Assembly (NCBI GenBank): GCA_964436465.1
Contig: CAYTCV010000031.1
Span: 1 to 20,748 of the forward strand
Origin: RBG-13-66-14 sp964436465
Lineage (GTDB): Bacteria > RBG-13-66-14
Direction: 5' to 3'
DNA length: 20,748 nt
Shown: positions 1 through 7,096 of the stretch, one piece after another
How positions within the stretch are numbered: the stretch's first letter is position 1
Layout: each line of letters starts with the position of its first letter
Notes under the pieces: generated by a model
What the model was told of the DNA's origin: nothing
The model's input: only the letters and a program-made list of their open reading frames with translations
Database searches by the model: none
Made by a program: the position numbers and the translations under genes

Positions 1-41
1 AAAGGGTCCGCGCCGACCCCGGCCGACTCCCGGCCGGAGTT

Positions 42-104
42 GCGATGGCGTGGGGTCGGGTATCCACACCCGCCCGCGGGCCGACCTGAACGGCGCGCCG
101 TCGG
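42..104. repeat. Dispersed GC-rich repeat, left copy
   Basis: This 63-bp stretch matches 20686-20748 in the same orientation at 57 of 63 positions by my alignment. It contains nested palindromic parts, including a hairpin made by CCACACCC facing the preceding GGGT-rich arm and a GGCGCGCC core. It lies between the end of feoB and the window edge and encodes nothing I recognise. The rest of 1-172 holds no gene. Confidence 0.8.
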
Positions 105-144
105 TCGGCCCCTACGAGGGTGTCGCATGATTCACGCCCCACAC

Positions 145-158
145 CAGACCGTGGTCTG
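145..158. other. Small inverted repeat downstream of feoB
   Basis: CAGACC (145-150) and GGTCTG (153-158) form a perfect 6-bp inverted repeat with a 2-nt gap, about 15 bp past the feoB stop. No T-tract follows on the minus strand, so it is not a canonical terminator. It may still stabilise the 3' end of the feo transcript. Confidence 0.3.
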
Positions 159-172
159 ACGACCTCCACCTC

Positions 173-2557
173 TCACAGCCACAGGGAACCGACGAGCCGG
201 GTGAGCCCCGCCGCGAGCCAGGCCGCCACGGTGAGATACGCCGCCGTAAACGCCGCCCAGCGCCACTTCCCGGTCTCCCGCCGAATCACCGCCAGCACCG
301 CCGCGCACGGCACGTAAATCAGGACGAAGACCATGAGCGAGAGCGCCACCAGCCAACCCCCGCCGCCGGTGCGGGCGTCCCAGTCCCGTTTCAGGCGGCC
401 CTGGAGCGAGGCGGTTCCCTCCTCCCCCTCGGTTTCGGAGTAGAGGACGCCGAAGGTCCCCACGACGACCTCCTTGGCGGCGAAACCGGCCACCAGCGCG
501 GCGCTCGTCTTCCAGTCGAAACCGAGCGGCCGCATCACCACCGCCAGGCCGCGGCCGATGTAGCCCAACGGTGTGTGGTAGAGCCGCTCGGCCTCCCGGT
601 CGGCGTCGATTTCCGCCAGCCGCGCGCGGTGGGCGTCCCGGGCGGCGAGGAGCCTTTGCGCGGCGTCCAGGACGGGGTCCGTCCCGGCCGGGACCGGCGC
701 AACACTCCTGTTGAACGGGAGCGGCGCCGATTCCAGCGCCTCCAGACGCCGCACCGCCGCCATCAGCGGCCCGTCCCGCTCCAGCTCCGGCAGGAAGCCG
801 TCACCGGTCACGGCGGAGTTTTCCCCCGGTCCGAGGCCGAGCGACGCGGCCACCGCGGCCTGCTCTCCGGTATAGTCCGCGTCCGCCGCCGCAATCATGT
901 CGCCGAATTTCCCGGAGTCTTCCGGTTCAAGAGAAAAGGCGGTGAGCGCCCAGATGATGACCATGGCCAGGAGAATCACCGTCCCCGCCTTGCGGATGTA
1001 CATCCAGGCGCGGTTCCAGGCGTGCAGCAGCACCGCCTTCACCGTGGGCGCGTGGTACGGCGGCAGCTCCATGACGAAGGGGACATGCTCCCCTTTCAGG
1101 ACGGTGGAGCGCAGGACCTTGGCGGAAACGACCGCCAGGATGACGCCCAGGATATACACGCCGAAGATGACGGTCCCGGCGTAGCGCGCGGGGAAGAAGG
1201 CCCCGGCCAGAAGGATGTACACCGGCAGCCGGGCGCCGCAGCTCATCAGCGGCACCGTCAGAATCGTCACCAGCCGGTCCCGGGGGTTCTCCAGCGTCCG
1301 GGCCGCCATCACCGCCGGCACCGTGCAGCCGAAGCCGATGACCATGGGGATGAAGCTCTTCCCGTGCAGCCCCAGCCGGTGCATGAGCCGGTCCATGACG
1401 AAGGCGCCCCGGGCCATGTACCCCGAATCCTCCAACAGCGCAATCATCACGAACAGCAGAAGGATGTTGGGCACGAAGACCAGCACTCCGCCCACGCCGC
1501 CGATGATGCCGTCCGCCACCAGGGACCGGACCAGGCCCGCGGGGATGTACGTGTTCGCCAGGTGCGAAAGCCAGCCGAACAGCCCCCCGATGGCGCCCAT
1601 CAGCGGCGCGCCGAGCTGGAAGGTGACCTCGAAGGTGAGCCAGAGGACGACGGCGAAAATCGGCAGGCCCCAGATGCGGTGGGTGAGGACGCGGTCGATT
1701 TTCTCCGCCGTCCTGATGCGCCCCTCGACGTTGCGGGTGAGCGTCTCGCGGATGGCCCCGGCGGCGAATCCGTAGGCCGCCTCGACGAAGTGGTCCTCGG
1801 GCTCGTGGCCCAGGAGGCCCCGCAGTCGCTCCCGGGAGGATTCGACGAGCGCGGCCAGCGGCGCGCCCTGCTCGCCCAGATGCGCCAGGCGGCTCCGGTA
1901 CTCGGAGTCGGCCTCCAGAAGCCTGACCGCCTGCCAGCGCGGCGGTCCGCCCAGGAATACCCCGGGGTGCTCCCGGAGGAACAGCTCGACCCGCGCTATT
2001 TCCCGCTCCAGGTCCCGCCCGTAGTGGACGTGGACCTCCTTGCGTGGAGCGTCGGAGGTGAACACCCGGACCACCGCCGCGAGGAGCTCGTCCAGGCCGC
2101 GCTTCTTGACGGCGACGACCCCGACCACCGGGCAGCCCAAAAGCTCCGCCAGCGCCGCCGCGTCCAGCTTGTCCCCCTGCGACTCCACCACGTCCATCAT
2201 GTTCACCGCCACCACCAGCGGCAGGCCGAGCTCCAGGAGCTGGGTGGTGAGATACAGGTTGCGCTCGAGGTTGGAGCCGTCGAGGATGTTGACGATTACG
2301 TCGGGCTCGCCGGAGGTGATGAAATCCCGGGCCACGAGCTGGTCCGGGGTGAGCGGGGAGAGGGAGTAGGTGCCGGGGAGGTCGGTGATTTCGAGGTCGA
2401 AGCCGTCGAAGACGCGGCGACCGGTGCGCCGCTCGACGGTCACGCCGGGCCAGTTGCCCGTCTGCTGGTGGCCGCCGGTCAGGGCGTTGAAGAGCGCCGT
2501 TTTACCGCAGTTGGGGTTGCCGGCGATGGCGACGCGGATGGTGCGATTTTCCGCCAT
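173..2557 (-). CDS. feoB: Ferrous iron transporter FeoB (GTPase-permease)
   Basis: FeoB moves Fe2+ across the inner membrane and has an N-terminal G domain coupled to a membrane channel. The 794-residue product shows G1 GNPNCGKT (13-20), G3 DLPG (59-62) and G4 NMMD (119-122). Next comes a helical linker region (~180-290), then two membrane Gate modules with the family motifs around GFGCTVPAV (Cys411) and PLMSCGARLP (Cys440). A later conserved segment is GFAAKEVVVG (691-700). Residues ~545-660, between membrane segments, form a long hydrophilic stretch that is absent from short FeoBs such as that of E. coli. The ATG at 2557 places the G1 loop at the normal distance from the N-terminus, although no good Shine-Dalgarno precedes it; a purine-rich GGGGAGAGGGGA lies about 30 nt upstream. 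It follows feoA after a 57-bp gap, in the usual feoAB order. Confidence 0.97.
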   Translation of the reverse strand: MAENRTIRVAIAGNPNCGKTALFNALTGGHQQTGNWPGVTVERRTGRRVFDGFDLEITDLPGTYSLSPLTPDQLVARDFITSGEPDVIVNILDGSNLERNLYLTTQLLELGLPLVVAVNMMDVVESQGDKLDAAALAELLGCPVVGVVAVKKRGLDELLAAVVRVFTSDAPRKEVHVHYGRDLEREIARVELFLREHPGVFLGGPPRWQAVRLLEADSEYRSRLAHLGEQGAPLAALVESSRERLRGLLGHEPEDHFVEAAYGFAAGAIRETLTRNVEGRIRTAEKIDRVLTHRIWGLPIFAVVLWLTFEVTFQLGAPLMGAIGGLFGWLSHLANTYIPAGLVRSLVADGIIGGVGGVLVFVPNILLLFVMIALLEDSGYMARGAFVMDRLMHRLGLHGKSFIPMVIGFGCTVPAVMAARTLENPRDRLVTILTVPLMSCGARLPVYILLAGAFFPARYAGTVIFGVYILGVILAVVSAKVLRSTVLKGEHVPFVMELPPYHAPTVKAVLLHAWNRAWMYIRKAGTVILLAMVIIWALTAFSLEPEDSGKFGDMIAAADADYTGEQAAVAASLGLGPGENSAVTGDGFLPELERDGPLMAAVRRLEALESAPLPFNRSVAPVPAGTDPVLDAAQRLLAARDAHRARLAEIDADREAERLYHTPLGYIGRGLAVVMRPLGFDWKTSAALVAGFAAKEVVVGTFGVLYSETEGEEGTASLQGRLKRDWDARTGGGGWLVALSLMVFVLIYVPCAAVLAVIRRETGKWRWAAFTAAYLTVAAWLAAGLTRLVGSLWL

Positions 2558-2614
2558 GTATTTTTTGGAAAAAAGGAGAGGTCCCCCTCTCCCCTGGTGA
2601 AAACTTACCGGCCG

Positions 2615-2938
2615 CTACTCAACCCGGCGCACGTCCACCTTGCGCGCCAGGCCCCGGCCCAGGGCCAGGCGGGTGTCGCCCACGCGGATGATGAGCGGGT
2701 AGGTCTCCTCGATGACGGCCCGGACGCCCGCGGCGAGGCCCAGCTCGCAGAGCCGCATCCGCGCCATGCGCCCGCCGTGGATGGCGACGACCTCGAAGGC
2801 GTCGCCGGGGGCCAGCTCCTCGATGAAGAGCCCCTCGCCGGGTCCTCTCTCGATAAGGCGGCCGCGGCCGTGGTGCCTGCCGAAGCGGTGCGGGGAGCCG
2901 TGGATGTGTCGCAAGTGTTTCACCTTATTGAGAGTCAT
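2615..2938 (-). CDS. feoA: FeoA, SH3-like partner of FeoB, with His-rich N-terminus
   Basis: FeoA is a small cytoplasmic SH3-like protein needed for FeoB activity. The core (ELAPGDAFEVVAI, then RMRLCELGLAAGV, ending KVDVRRVE) is a typical FeoA fold of about 75 residues. Ahead of it is a basic, His-rich segment (HLRHIHGSPHRFGRHHGRGR, seven His in 20 residues) that ordinary FeoA lacks. The start is uncertain. ATG at 2938 gives 107 residues but lacks a Shine-Dalgarno and lies only a few bases from the predicted transcription start. TTG at 2914 has AAGGTG 6 nt upstream and gives 99 residues, still including most of the His segment. A TTG at 2944 lies within the operator and is unlikely. It is co-transcribed with feoB. 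Confidence 0.9.
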   Translation of the reverse strand: MTLNKVKHLRHIHGSPHRFGRHHGRGRLIERGPGEGLFIEELAPGDAFEVVAIHGGRMARMRLCELGLAAGVRAVIEETYPLIIRVGDTRLALGRGLARKVDVRRVE

Positions 2939-2944
2939 TCTCAA
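2928..2944. promoter_or_regulatory. Fur-box-like palindrome at feoA start
   Basis: TTGAGA-GTCAT-TCTCAA is a perfect inverted repeat with 6-bp arms. Read on the minus strand, the central TGAGAAT-G-ACTCTCA fits the Fur 7-1-7 consensus TGATAAT-N-ATTATCA at 11 of the 14 arm positions. It overlaps the predicted transcription start of feoAB, where a bound repressor would block RNA polymerase. Iron-dependent repression of feo is the usual biology; the assignment to Fur is inferred from sequence only. Confidence 0.65.
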
Positions 2945-2946
2945 AC

Positions 2947-2965
2947 ACAGTTTAGCCTAAATTAG
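2947..2965. promoter_or_regulatory. DtxR/IdeR-like operator within feo promoter
   Basis: The perfect palindrome TTTAG-C-CTAAA lies at 2951-2961. On the minus strand the 19-bp window centred on it matches the remembered IdeR/DtxR consensus TTAGGTTAGGCTAACCTAA at 13 of 19 positions, including the whole TTAGGCTAA core. It covers the -10 element and part of the spacer of the feo promoter, so binding would exclude RNA polymerase. The palindrome could also simply be an AT-rich promoter coincidence. Confidence 0.45.
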
Positions 2966-2977
2966 ATTAAATGTCAA
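2949..2977 (-). promoter_or_regulatory. Sigma70-type promoter of feoAB
   Basis: On the minus strand a perfect TTGACA (-35, 2972-2977) is followed by a 17-bp spacer and TAAACT (-10, 2949-2954). The predicted start is near 2942. Two candidate metal-regulator palindromes overlap the -10/spacer region and the start site. Confidence 0.75.
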
Positions 2978-2991
2978 TAGGAGGTCTGGAA

Positions 2992-3229
2992 CGGCCCCTC
3001 TCCCTTCCAGGGAGCGGCGCGCCGACGGGCCGGGTTGAGGGTTGACCTGTTCCCTTCCCCCCTCTGGGGGGAAGGTTAGGAAGGGGGGTGTAGCGGTCCC
3101 CTCTCCCTTCCAGGGAGAGGCTCGCCTACGGGCTAGGGTGAGGGTCGAGGCTGGGAATAAAGAAAACGCGGCGGCCAGCGTCTCCCCTCTCCCTCCGGGA
3201 GAGGGGATGGGGGTGAGGGCCACCTTATA
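2992..3229. repeat. Cluster of CTCTCCCT/GGGAGAGG palindromic repeats
   Basis: Three imperfect copies of the same unit lie in tandem: CCCCTCTCCCTTCCAGGGAG at 2997-3016 with its GGGTTGAGGGTT tail, another at 3100-3150 with a GCTAGGGTGAGGGT tail, and a shorter CTCTCCCTCCGGGAGAGG near 3187-3204 followed by GGGGGTGAGGGC. A related copy in the opposite orientation is at 20607-20652. Each forms a short hairpin. Open frames here read as low-complexity P/R/G-rich peptides and are not genes. Confidence 0.75.
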
Positions 3230-3237
3230 AAAAGAGC

Positions 3238-3343
3238 GGCGGGGACTAAAGTCCCCGCCCTACATTTACGAACGACGATGGTTCAACGTAGGGGCCGACC
3301 TTCAGGTCGGCCCGCGGGCGGGGACGGAGCCCCGCCCCTACGT
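3238..3343. repeat. GC-rich hairpin repeats between feo and nqr operons
   Basis: Two hairpin units are visible. The first is GGCGGGGAC-TAAA-GTCCCCGCC (3238-3259), a perfect 9-bp stem. The second is a compound unit bounded by ACGTAGGGG (3286-3294) and CCCCTACGT (3335-3343), with inner stems GGCCGACC-TTCA-GGTCGGCC (3293-3312) and a GCGGGG/CCCCGC pair. The gap from 2978 to 3374 contains only such repeats and no supported gene. Confidence 0.75.
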
Positions 3344-3374
3344 CATCGCAAGGAAGGGTGAGGGCTGCCTTATA

Positions 3375-3401
3375 AAAAACGGGCGCCCCGCAGGGCGCCC
3401 G
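3375..3401 (-). terminator. Rho-independent terminator of the nqr operon
   Basis: A 9-bp perfect stem (CGGGCGCCC, 3380-3388, with GGGCGCCCG, 3393-3401, loop CGCA) is followed on the minus strand by a T run (AAAAA on the plus strand at 3375-3379). It lies about 20 bp after the nqrE stop, as expected for the end of this operon. Confidence 0.85.
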
Positions 3402-3421
3402 CCTCAGCCGCATTCAACGCC

Positions 3422-3994
3422 TCAAATCAGCCCGGTCAGCCCGATGAACGCCATCGCCATGATGCCGGCCGAAATCATCGTAATCCCCGGCCCCTTCAGC
3501 CCCGCCGGGATGTCCGACTTCTCGATTTTCTCCCGGATGCCCGCCAGCGCGACAATCGCCAGCATCCACCCCAGCCCCGAGCCGATGCCGTACCCCACCG
3601 TCTCCAGGAACCCGTACCCCCGCAGAACCATGAACAGGCTCACCCCGAGGATGGCGCAGTTCACCGCGATGAGCGCCAGGAACACCCCGAAGGAGGCGTA
3701 GAGGTCGGGGGAGAACCGCTCGATGGCCAGCTCGAGCACCTGGGTGATGGCCGCGATGACCACGATGAAGATGATGAACTGGAGGTGCTCCACGCCGTAG
3801 GGCTCCAGCAGGTAATGCTGGATGGCCCAGTTGGCCGCCACGGTCAGCGTCATCACCAGCGTCACCGCGAGGCCCATGCCGAAGGCGGTCTTCACGTCGC
3901 GGCTGACGGCGATGAAGGGGCACATGCCCAGGAAGTTGGTGAGGGCGATGTTGTTGGTGAACACGGCGGCGAAGAGGACGACCAGGGCTTGCAT
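3422..3994 (-). CDS. nqrE: NQR/RNF membrane subunit NqrE (RnfA family)
   Basis: This is an integral membrane subunit of the Na+-NQR/RNF family that, with NqrD, binds a [2Fe-2S] centre within the membrane. The 190-residue product has about six hydrophobic segments and the two expected cysteines: Cys25 in FLGMCPFIAVS and Cys113 in LIAVNCAILG. The segment GLGWMLAIVALAGI (140-153) is typical of NqrE rather than RnfA, whereas NNIALTNFLGMCPF is closer to RnfA, so it sits between the two types. The neighbouring nqrF supports the NQR reading. It starts 2 bp after the stop of the beta-propeller gene, with a G-rich ribosome site overlapping that stop, and is the last gene before the terminator. Confidence 0.9.
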   Translation of the reverse strand: MQALVVLFAAVFTNNIALTNFLGMCPFIAVSRDVKTAFGMGLAVTLVMTLTVAANWAIQHYLLEPYGVEHLQFIIFIVVIAAITQVLELAIERFSPDLYASFGVFLALIAVNCAILGVSLFMVLRGYGFLETVGYGIGSGLGWMLAIVALAGIREKIEKSDIPAGLKGPGITMISAGIMAMAFIGLTGLI

Positions 3995-3996
3995 GG

Positions 3997-4995
3997 CTAT
4001 TCCCCCCCGACGACGGCCCAGGTCGGCTCGCCGTCGTAGCTCGCGTTATCCGTCAGTTGGATAATCACCTGCGGCTCGGAATCGTTCCCGCTGCCCAGGA
4101 GAAGGATTTCGGAGGCCGGGTCGCCCGCGTCGGCCGTCTGGCACAGGAGCCAATTCCCCCCGGCGGGGTCGGGCGTTGCATTCAGGCGGTCATGGCTCGA
4201 ATAGCACCAGCCGCCGACCATCTCGCCGGTGTTCGGTTCGATGCGGTCGTAGCAGAACCAGCCCTCGGCGACGTGCGGGACGAGGAGGTCGCCGTCGGGA
4301 AAGCGCCGCAGCGGACCGGCGAAATCCAGCCCCTCGCAGTAGCCCAGCGAGTCGCAGGCCAGCGCGTCGTGGATGAGCACCAGCCCGGCGGGGAAGGGCG
4401 ACGCCTCCGCGGACCACGGCTCGTAGCGGCAGACCACGCCCAGGCCGGAGACGTGGACCGGCGAGCGGAAATCGCCCGGGAAGAGGCTCAACCGCTCCAC
4501 GGTCCTATAGTTCAAATCGTAGTAGTAGGCGGCAAAGCCGTGCTCCCGCCCGGCCAGGTGCTCCAGCTCCCCGGTGCTCCCGGCGTATAGCCCCACCGTC
4601 CCGTAGTCTAGGGCCTCGTAGGCGGAGAAGTAGATGCGCTCGCCGTCGGCGGACCACGAGAGGTCGCACTCGACGCCGGGCGTGTCGGTGAGCCTGTCCC
4701 AGAGACGGTCGTTCAGGTCCATGAGGTAGATGTCGGTCCGGCCGTCCTTCTCCGAGACCCAGGCCAGTTTTTCCCCGTCGGTGGAGAGCGCCGGGTGGAG
4801 GTCGGCGCCCTCGGAGGCGGTCAGTTGGTACGGGTAGCCCTCGGCGAGGTCCATCAAAAAGATTTCGAGGTCGCCTTCGACGTCCGAGACCCAGGCCACG
4901 CGGCCGGTTACACCGTTTTCGGCGCACAGGGCGGCGATTCCGTCGCCGTACGATACAAGGAAGAGAAGAAGCAGCAAAATTGCGGTTCGTTTCAT
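3997..4995 (-). CDS. Exported TolB-like beta-propeller protein
   Basis: The 332-residue product begins with a signal peptide (positive KR, then a Leu-rich core to about residue 22). PD40/TolB-type repeat signatures follow: RVAWVSDVEGDLEIFLMDL, then HPALSTDGEKLAWVSEKDG with TDIYLMDL, then LSWSADGERIYFSAYEA. The second half (from ~150) is not clearly assignable but is probably more propeller. Cys24 is not in a good lipobox because Leu precedes it. It has a strong ribosome site (GAGGGGATATG) and is inserted between nqrF and nqrE, so it is probably co-expressed with the complex. Its role is unknown; such propellers usually bind proteins in the periplasm. It is not TolB itself, as no tol/pal genes are nearby. 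Confidence 0.75.
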   Translation of the reverse strand: MKRTAILLLLLFLVSYGDGIAALCAENGVTGRVAWVSDVEGDLEIFLMDLAEGYPYQLTASEGADLHPALSTDGEKLAWVSEKDGRTDIYLMDLNDRLWDRLTDTPGVECDLSWSADGERIYFSAYEALDYGTVGLYAGSTGELEHLAGREHGFAAYYYDLNYRTVERLSLFPGDFRSPVHVSGLGVVCRYEPWSAEASPFPAGLVLIHDALACDSLGYCEGLDFAGPLRRFPDGDLLVPHVAEGWFCYDRIEPNTGEMVGGWCYSSHDRLNATPDPAGGNWLLCQTADAGDPASEILLLGSGNDSEPQVIIQLTDNASYDGEPTWAVVGGE

Positions 4996-5009
4996 ATCCC
5001 CTCATTCCC

Positions 5010-5031
5010 GGGCGACCGTAGACGGTCGCCC
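5010..5031. repeat. Short palindrome between nqrF and the propeller gene
   Basis: GGGCGACCGT-AG-ACGGTCGCCC is a perfect 10-bp inverted repeat in the 66-bp gap between nqrF and the beta-propeller gene, followed by CCTACG as in the other dispersed palindromes of this window. There is no T-tract, so it is unlikely to terminate. In mRNA it would form a stable hairpin that could affect decay or relative expression of the genes on each side. Confidence 0.7.
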
Positions 5032-5061
5032 CTACGCCCAATTTGCCCGCGCCCCACGCTG

Positions 5062-6153
5062 CTAGCCGAATTTGTCGAAGTGGATGCGGCCCTCGGCGAC
5101 GCCTTTTTCCACCAACTGCGCGGTGAGCGAGTTGACCACCACCGGCGCCCCGCACAGGTAGTACTCGTCGTCGGCGTGCTTCTCAAAGAATTTCCCGAAG
5201 AACACGTGGTCGATGCGCCCCCGCTCCCCGTCCCAATCCTCTTCGTCACCGGATAGAATCGGGATGTAGTGGAACTTGGGGTCCTTCTCCCACTCCTCGA
5301 TGTCGGTCTGCCCGTAGAGGTCGCCCTTCACGCGGGCGCCGAAAAAGAGGAACACCTCCACGTCGGGGTCGCCGGCCAGGATGTCCGGAATCAGGCTGCG
5401 GAACGGCGCCAGGCCGACACCGGTGGCCAGGCACACCGCGTTGCGCCCCGAGTGCGCGTAGAGGAACTCGCCGTACGGCCCGGAGAACTTCACCGGGTCG
5501 CCCTCTTTCAGGCCGTGGAGGTAGGTGCTGGCGACGCCCTCCTTCTCCAGGCGCACATTGAAGGAGACGGTTTCGCGCAGGCTCGGCAGGCTGGCCATGG
5601 AGTACGCGCGGTACACCGGCTCGCCGGTCTCGGGGTCCGGGGCCTGGATTTGCACGTACTGCCCGGCCTTGAACTTGATTTGCGGCGGGTCGGAGAGGCG
5701 GAAGGTCAGTTCCTTGATGTTCGGCGTCACCAGCTCGGCGCGCTCCAGCACCGCCTCGTACTCGCCGATTTCGAAATACTGCGACGGGATTTCCACCCGC
5801 ATGGCGGAGCGGACCTTCACCTGGCAGGAGAGGCGCACGTTCTTGGCCATCTCCTCGTCGGTGAGGACGATTTTTTCCGTGGGCAGGTACGGCCCGGCGC
5901 CATCGGTGACCACCAGCTTGCAGTAGGCGCAGGTGCCCTTGCCGCCGCAGGCGCTGGGGATGAAGTACTTCTGCTGGAACAGGGTGTACAGGAGCGAGTT
6001 CCCGCCCCTGACCGAGAGCTCCTTGTCGCCGTTGATGGTGAGCGTGACCGTCCCGTAATCGGCGAGGAACTTGTCGGCCAGGGCGAGGATGAGCCCCAGG
6101 GCAAGGGCGATGCCGCCGATGACCGCGCCGGAGGTGAGGATGATGGGGAGCAT
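5062..6153 (-). CDS. nqrF: NQR subunit F, NADH dehydrogenase (Fe-S, FAD)
   Basis: NqrF takes electrons from NADH through FAD to a [2Fe-2S] cluster and into the membrane core. The 363-residue product has one N-terminal membrane anchor (~5-28) and a plant-type ferredoxin domain with Cys69, Cys75, Cys78 (CX5CX2C) and Cys110. The reductase module follows, with the FAD motif RAYSMAS (182-188), the nucleotide segment ATGVGLAPFRS (243-253), the NADH-site LCGAP (333-337), and an FDKFG end resembling the DDFG end of known NqrF. It is about 45 residues shorter than the Vibrio protein, mostly because the insertion before the RxYSMA motif is missing. The start ATG has AGAGG overlapping the stop of the preceding gene, suggesting coupled translation. 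Soluble oxygenase reductases share the domains, but the membrane anchor and operon support NqrF. Confidence 0.92.
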   Translation of the reverse strand: MLPIILTSGAVIGGIALALGLILALADKFLADYGTVTLTINGDKELSVRGGNSLLYTLFQQKYFIPSACGGKGTCAYCKLVVTDGAGPYLPTEKIVLTDEEMAKNVRLSCQVKVRSAMRVEIPSQYFEIGEYEAVLERAELVTPNIKELTFRLSDPPQIKFKAGQYVQIQAPDPETGEPVYRAYSMASLPSLRETVSFNVRLEKEGVASTYLHGLKEGDPVKFSGPYGEFLYAHSGRNAVCLATGVGLAPFRSLIPDILAGDPDVEVFLFFGARVKGDLYGQTDIEEWEKDPKFHYIPILSGDEEDWDGERGRIDHVFFGKFFEKHADDEYYLCGAPVVVNSLTAQLVEKGVAEGRIHFDKFG

Positions 6154-6159
6154 ATGCCT

Positions 6160-6864
6160 CTAGTTCTTCGGGGCGGGGAGGGCGACCGAAATCCCCTCCG
6201 GTGGGTCCTCGCGCAGCTTTTCGGCGATTTCGGCAAAGTCTGGCGCGTCGTCCGCCAGGACGCCCACCACCAGGAAAAGCTCGGTCGAGCCCTCGGTCAT
6301 CAATTCATCGGTCTCTAAAGATACCGAGGCGAGTGGGCGGATGTATTCTGGAAAGTCGCCCCCAGTAACGATGGTACTCCAGAAGTGTCCCTCCACCGGC
6401 TCGGTCTCGTACTCCTTATCGAAGGTGCGGAATCTCACGTTGAAGGCGACCTCATGGTCCGCTGTTACGTCGGGAGTGTCGAAGTAAATATGGATATAGT
6501 AGGGTTCGCGAGTTGGGTCGTATTCGGGGAAGGTCGGCAAATAGAGCTCTATTGAGGTGCCTTTTTCCACCGACATCAGGGTGAGGGGGATGACGTAACC
6601 CGCGGCAGTATCTTCACTACCAATCATAGCTGCTTCATTGAGCACTACGTCGCGCAGAACGAGGCGGTCACCGTACCGTTCCAGGCGGGCGGAATAGTAG
6701 GCGTTGAACGGCGTGGTCCAGAAGTCTGGCACCGGGGCTGCATTGGATTCAACGGGCGGTACGTCCTCGACGAGTGTCGGTACCAAAATCACCGGTTGGG
6801 GGTCGGCGGCCGCCGGCATGACGATGAGCAAGAGGCACAGAATTGGAACGACGGATACACGCAT
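6160..6864 (-). CDS. Exported protein of unknown function, tandem paralog 3
   Basis: I do not recognise a family. The 234-residue product starts with a signal peptide (MRVSVVPILCLLLIVMPAAA, likely cut near residue 20), then a Pro/Val-rich linker. A beta-rich domain follows that contains AAGYVIPLTL, EYETEPVEGHFWS and the C-terminal signature LFLVVGVLADDAPDF. These are shared with the two genes upstream, but this is the most divergent copy. ATG 6864 is preferred over the GTG at 6873 because it sits 8 nt after a GGGGGG ribosome site and matches the paralogs' MRV/MRG start. A fossil of the nqrD end lies just upstream. It ends 6 bp before nqrF, whose ribosome site overlaps its stop. Its base composition looks less GC-rich than its neighbours. 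Confidence 0.85.
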   Translation of the reverse strand: MRVSVVPILCLLLIVMPAAADPQPVILVPTLVEDVPPVESNAAPVPDFWTTPFNAYYSARLERYGDRLVLRDVVLNEAAMIGSEDTAAGYVIPLTLMSVEKGTSIELYLPTFPEYDPTREPYYIHIYFDTPDVTADHEVAFNVRFRTFDKEYETEPVEGHFWSTIVTGGDFPEYIRPLASVSLETDELMTEGSTELFLVVGVLADDAPDFAEIAEKLREDPPEGISVALPAPKN

Positions 6865-6878
6865 AAATCCCACCCCCC

Positions 6879-6942
6879 TAGGCCGCCTGGGCGCGCAGCT
6901 CCTTCCGCTTCATCACCGAATTCAGAATTACACAGATGACCC
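6879..6942 (-). pseudogene. Fossil of nqrD 3' end, older copy
   Basis: This 64-bp segment aligns without gaps to the last codons of nqrD (8350-8413) at about 52 of 64 positions. Read on the minus strand it still encodes KRKELRAQAA followed by a stop, exactly the nqrD C-terminus. It lies between paralogs 2 and 3, and the similarity stops at GATGACCC, where paralog-2 downstream sequence begins. It is a duplication remnant rather than a gene. Confidence 0.85.
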
Positions 6943-7096
6943 GCGCTCTCAAGGCTCGGGGAAGATGACCGTCGTCCCCTCGTGTGGGTTCTCGCGCAGA
7001 CGTTCGGCGGTTGTCTCGAAATCCGGCGCGTCGTCCGCCAGGACGCCCACCACCAGGTACAGCTTCGATACCGACGTGACCTCCGTGGCCCCCTCC
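6935..7096. repeat. 162-bp direct repeat, copy in paralog 2
   Basis: This stretch is the 3' end of paralog 2 plus 14 bp downstream. It matches 7682-7843 at 161 of 162 positions, the one difference being G7045 against C7792. Upstream of this block the two genes diverge sharply. The identity extends across third codon positions and past the stop codon. Confidence 0.95.

Noticed and set aside
575..2965. 796-residue open frame on the plus strand opposite feoB and feoA
   Set aside because: It lies antisense to well-supported feoAB, has a low-complexity R/H/G/Q-rich translation with no domain, and is open only because of the high GC content.
2957..3223. Small open frames reading peptides such as LTPIPSPGGRGE
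   Set aside because: They are translations of the CTCTCCC/GGGAGAGG hairpin repeats, a known source of spurious gene calls.
2992..3350. CRISPR-like array among the tandem repeats
   Set aside because: Units are few, imperfect, of unequal spacing and self-complementary, with no regular spacers and no cas genes.
5010..5031. Terminator inside the nqr operon
   Set aside because: The 10-bp palindrome has no T-tract on the minus strand, and it belongs to the dispersed palindrome family; the true terminator is after nqrE.
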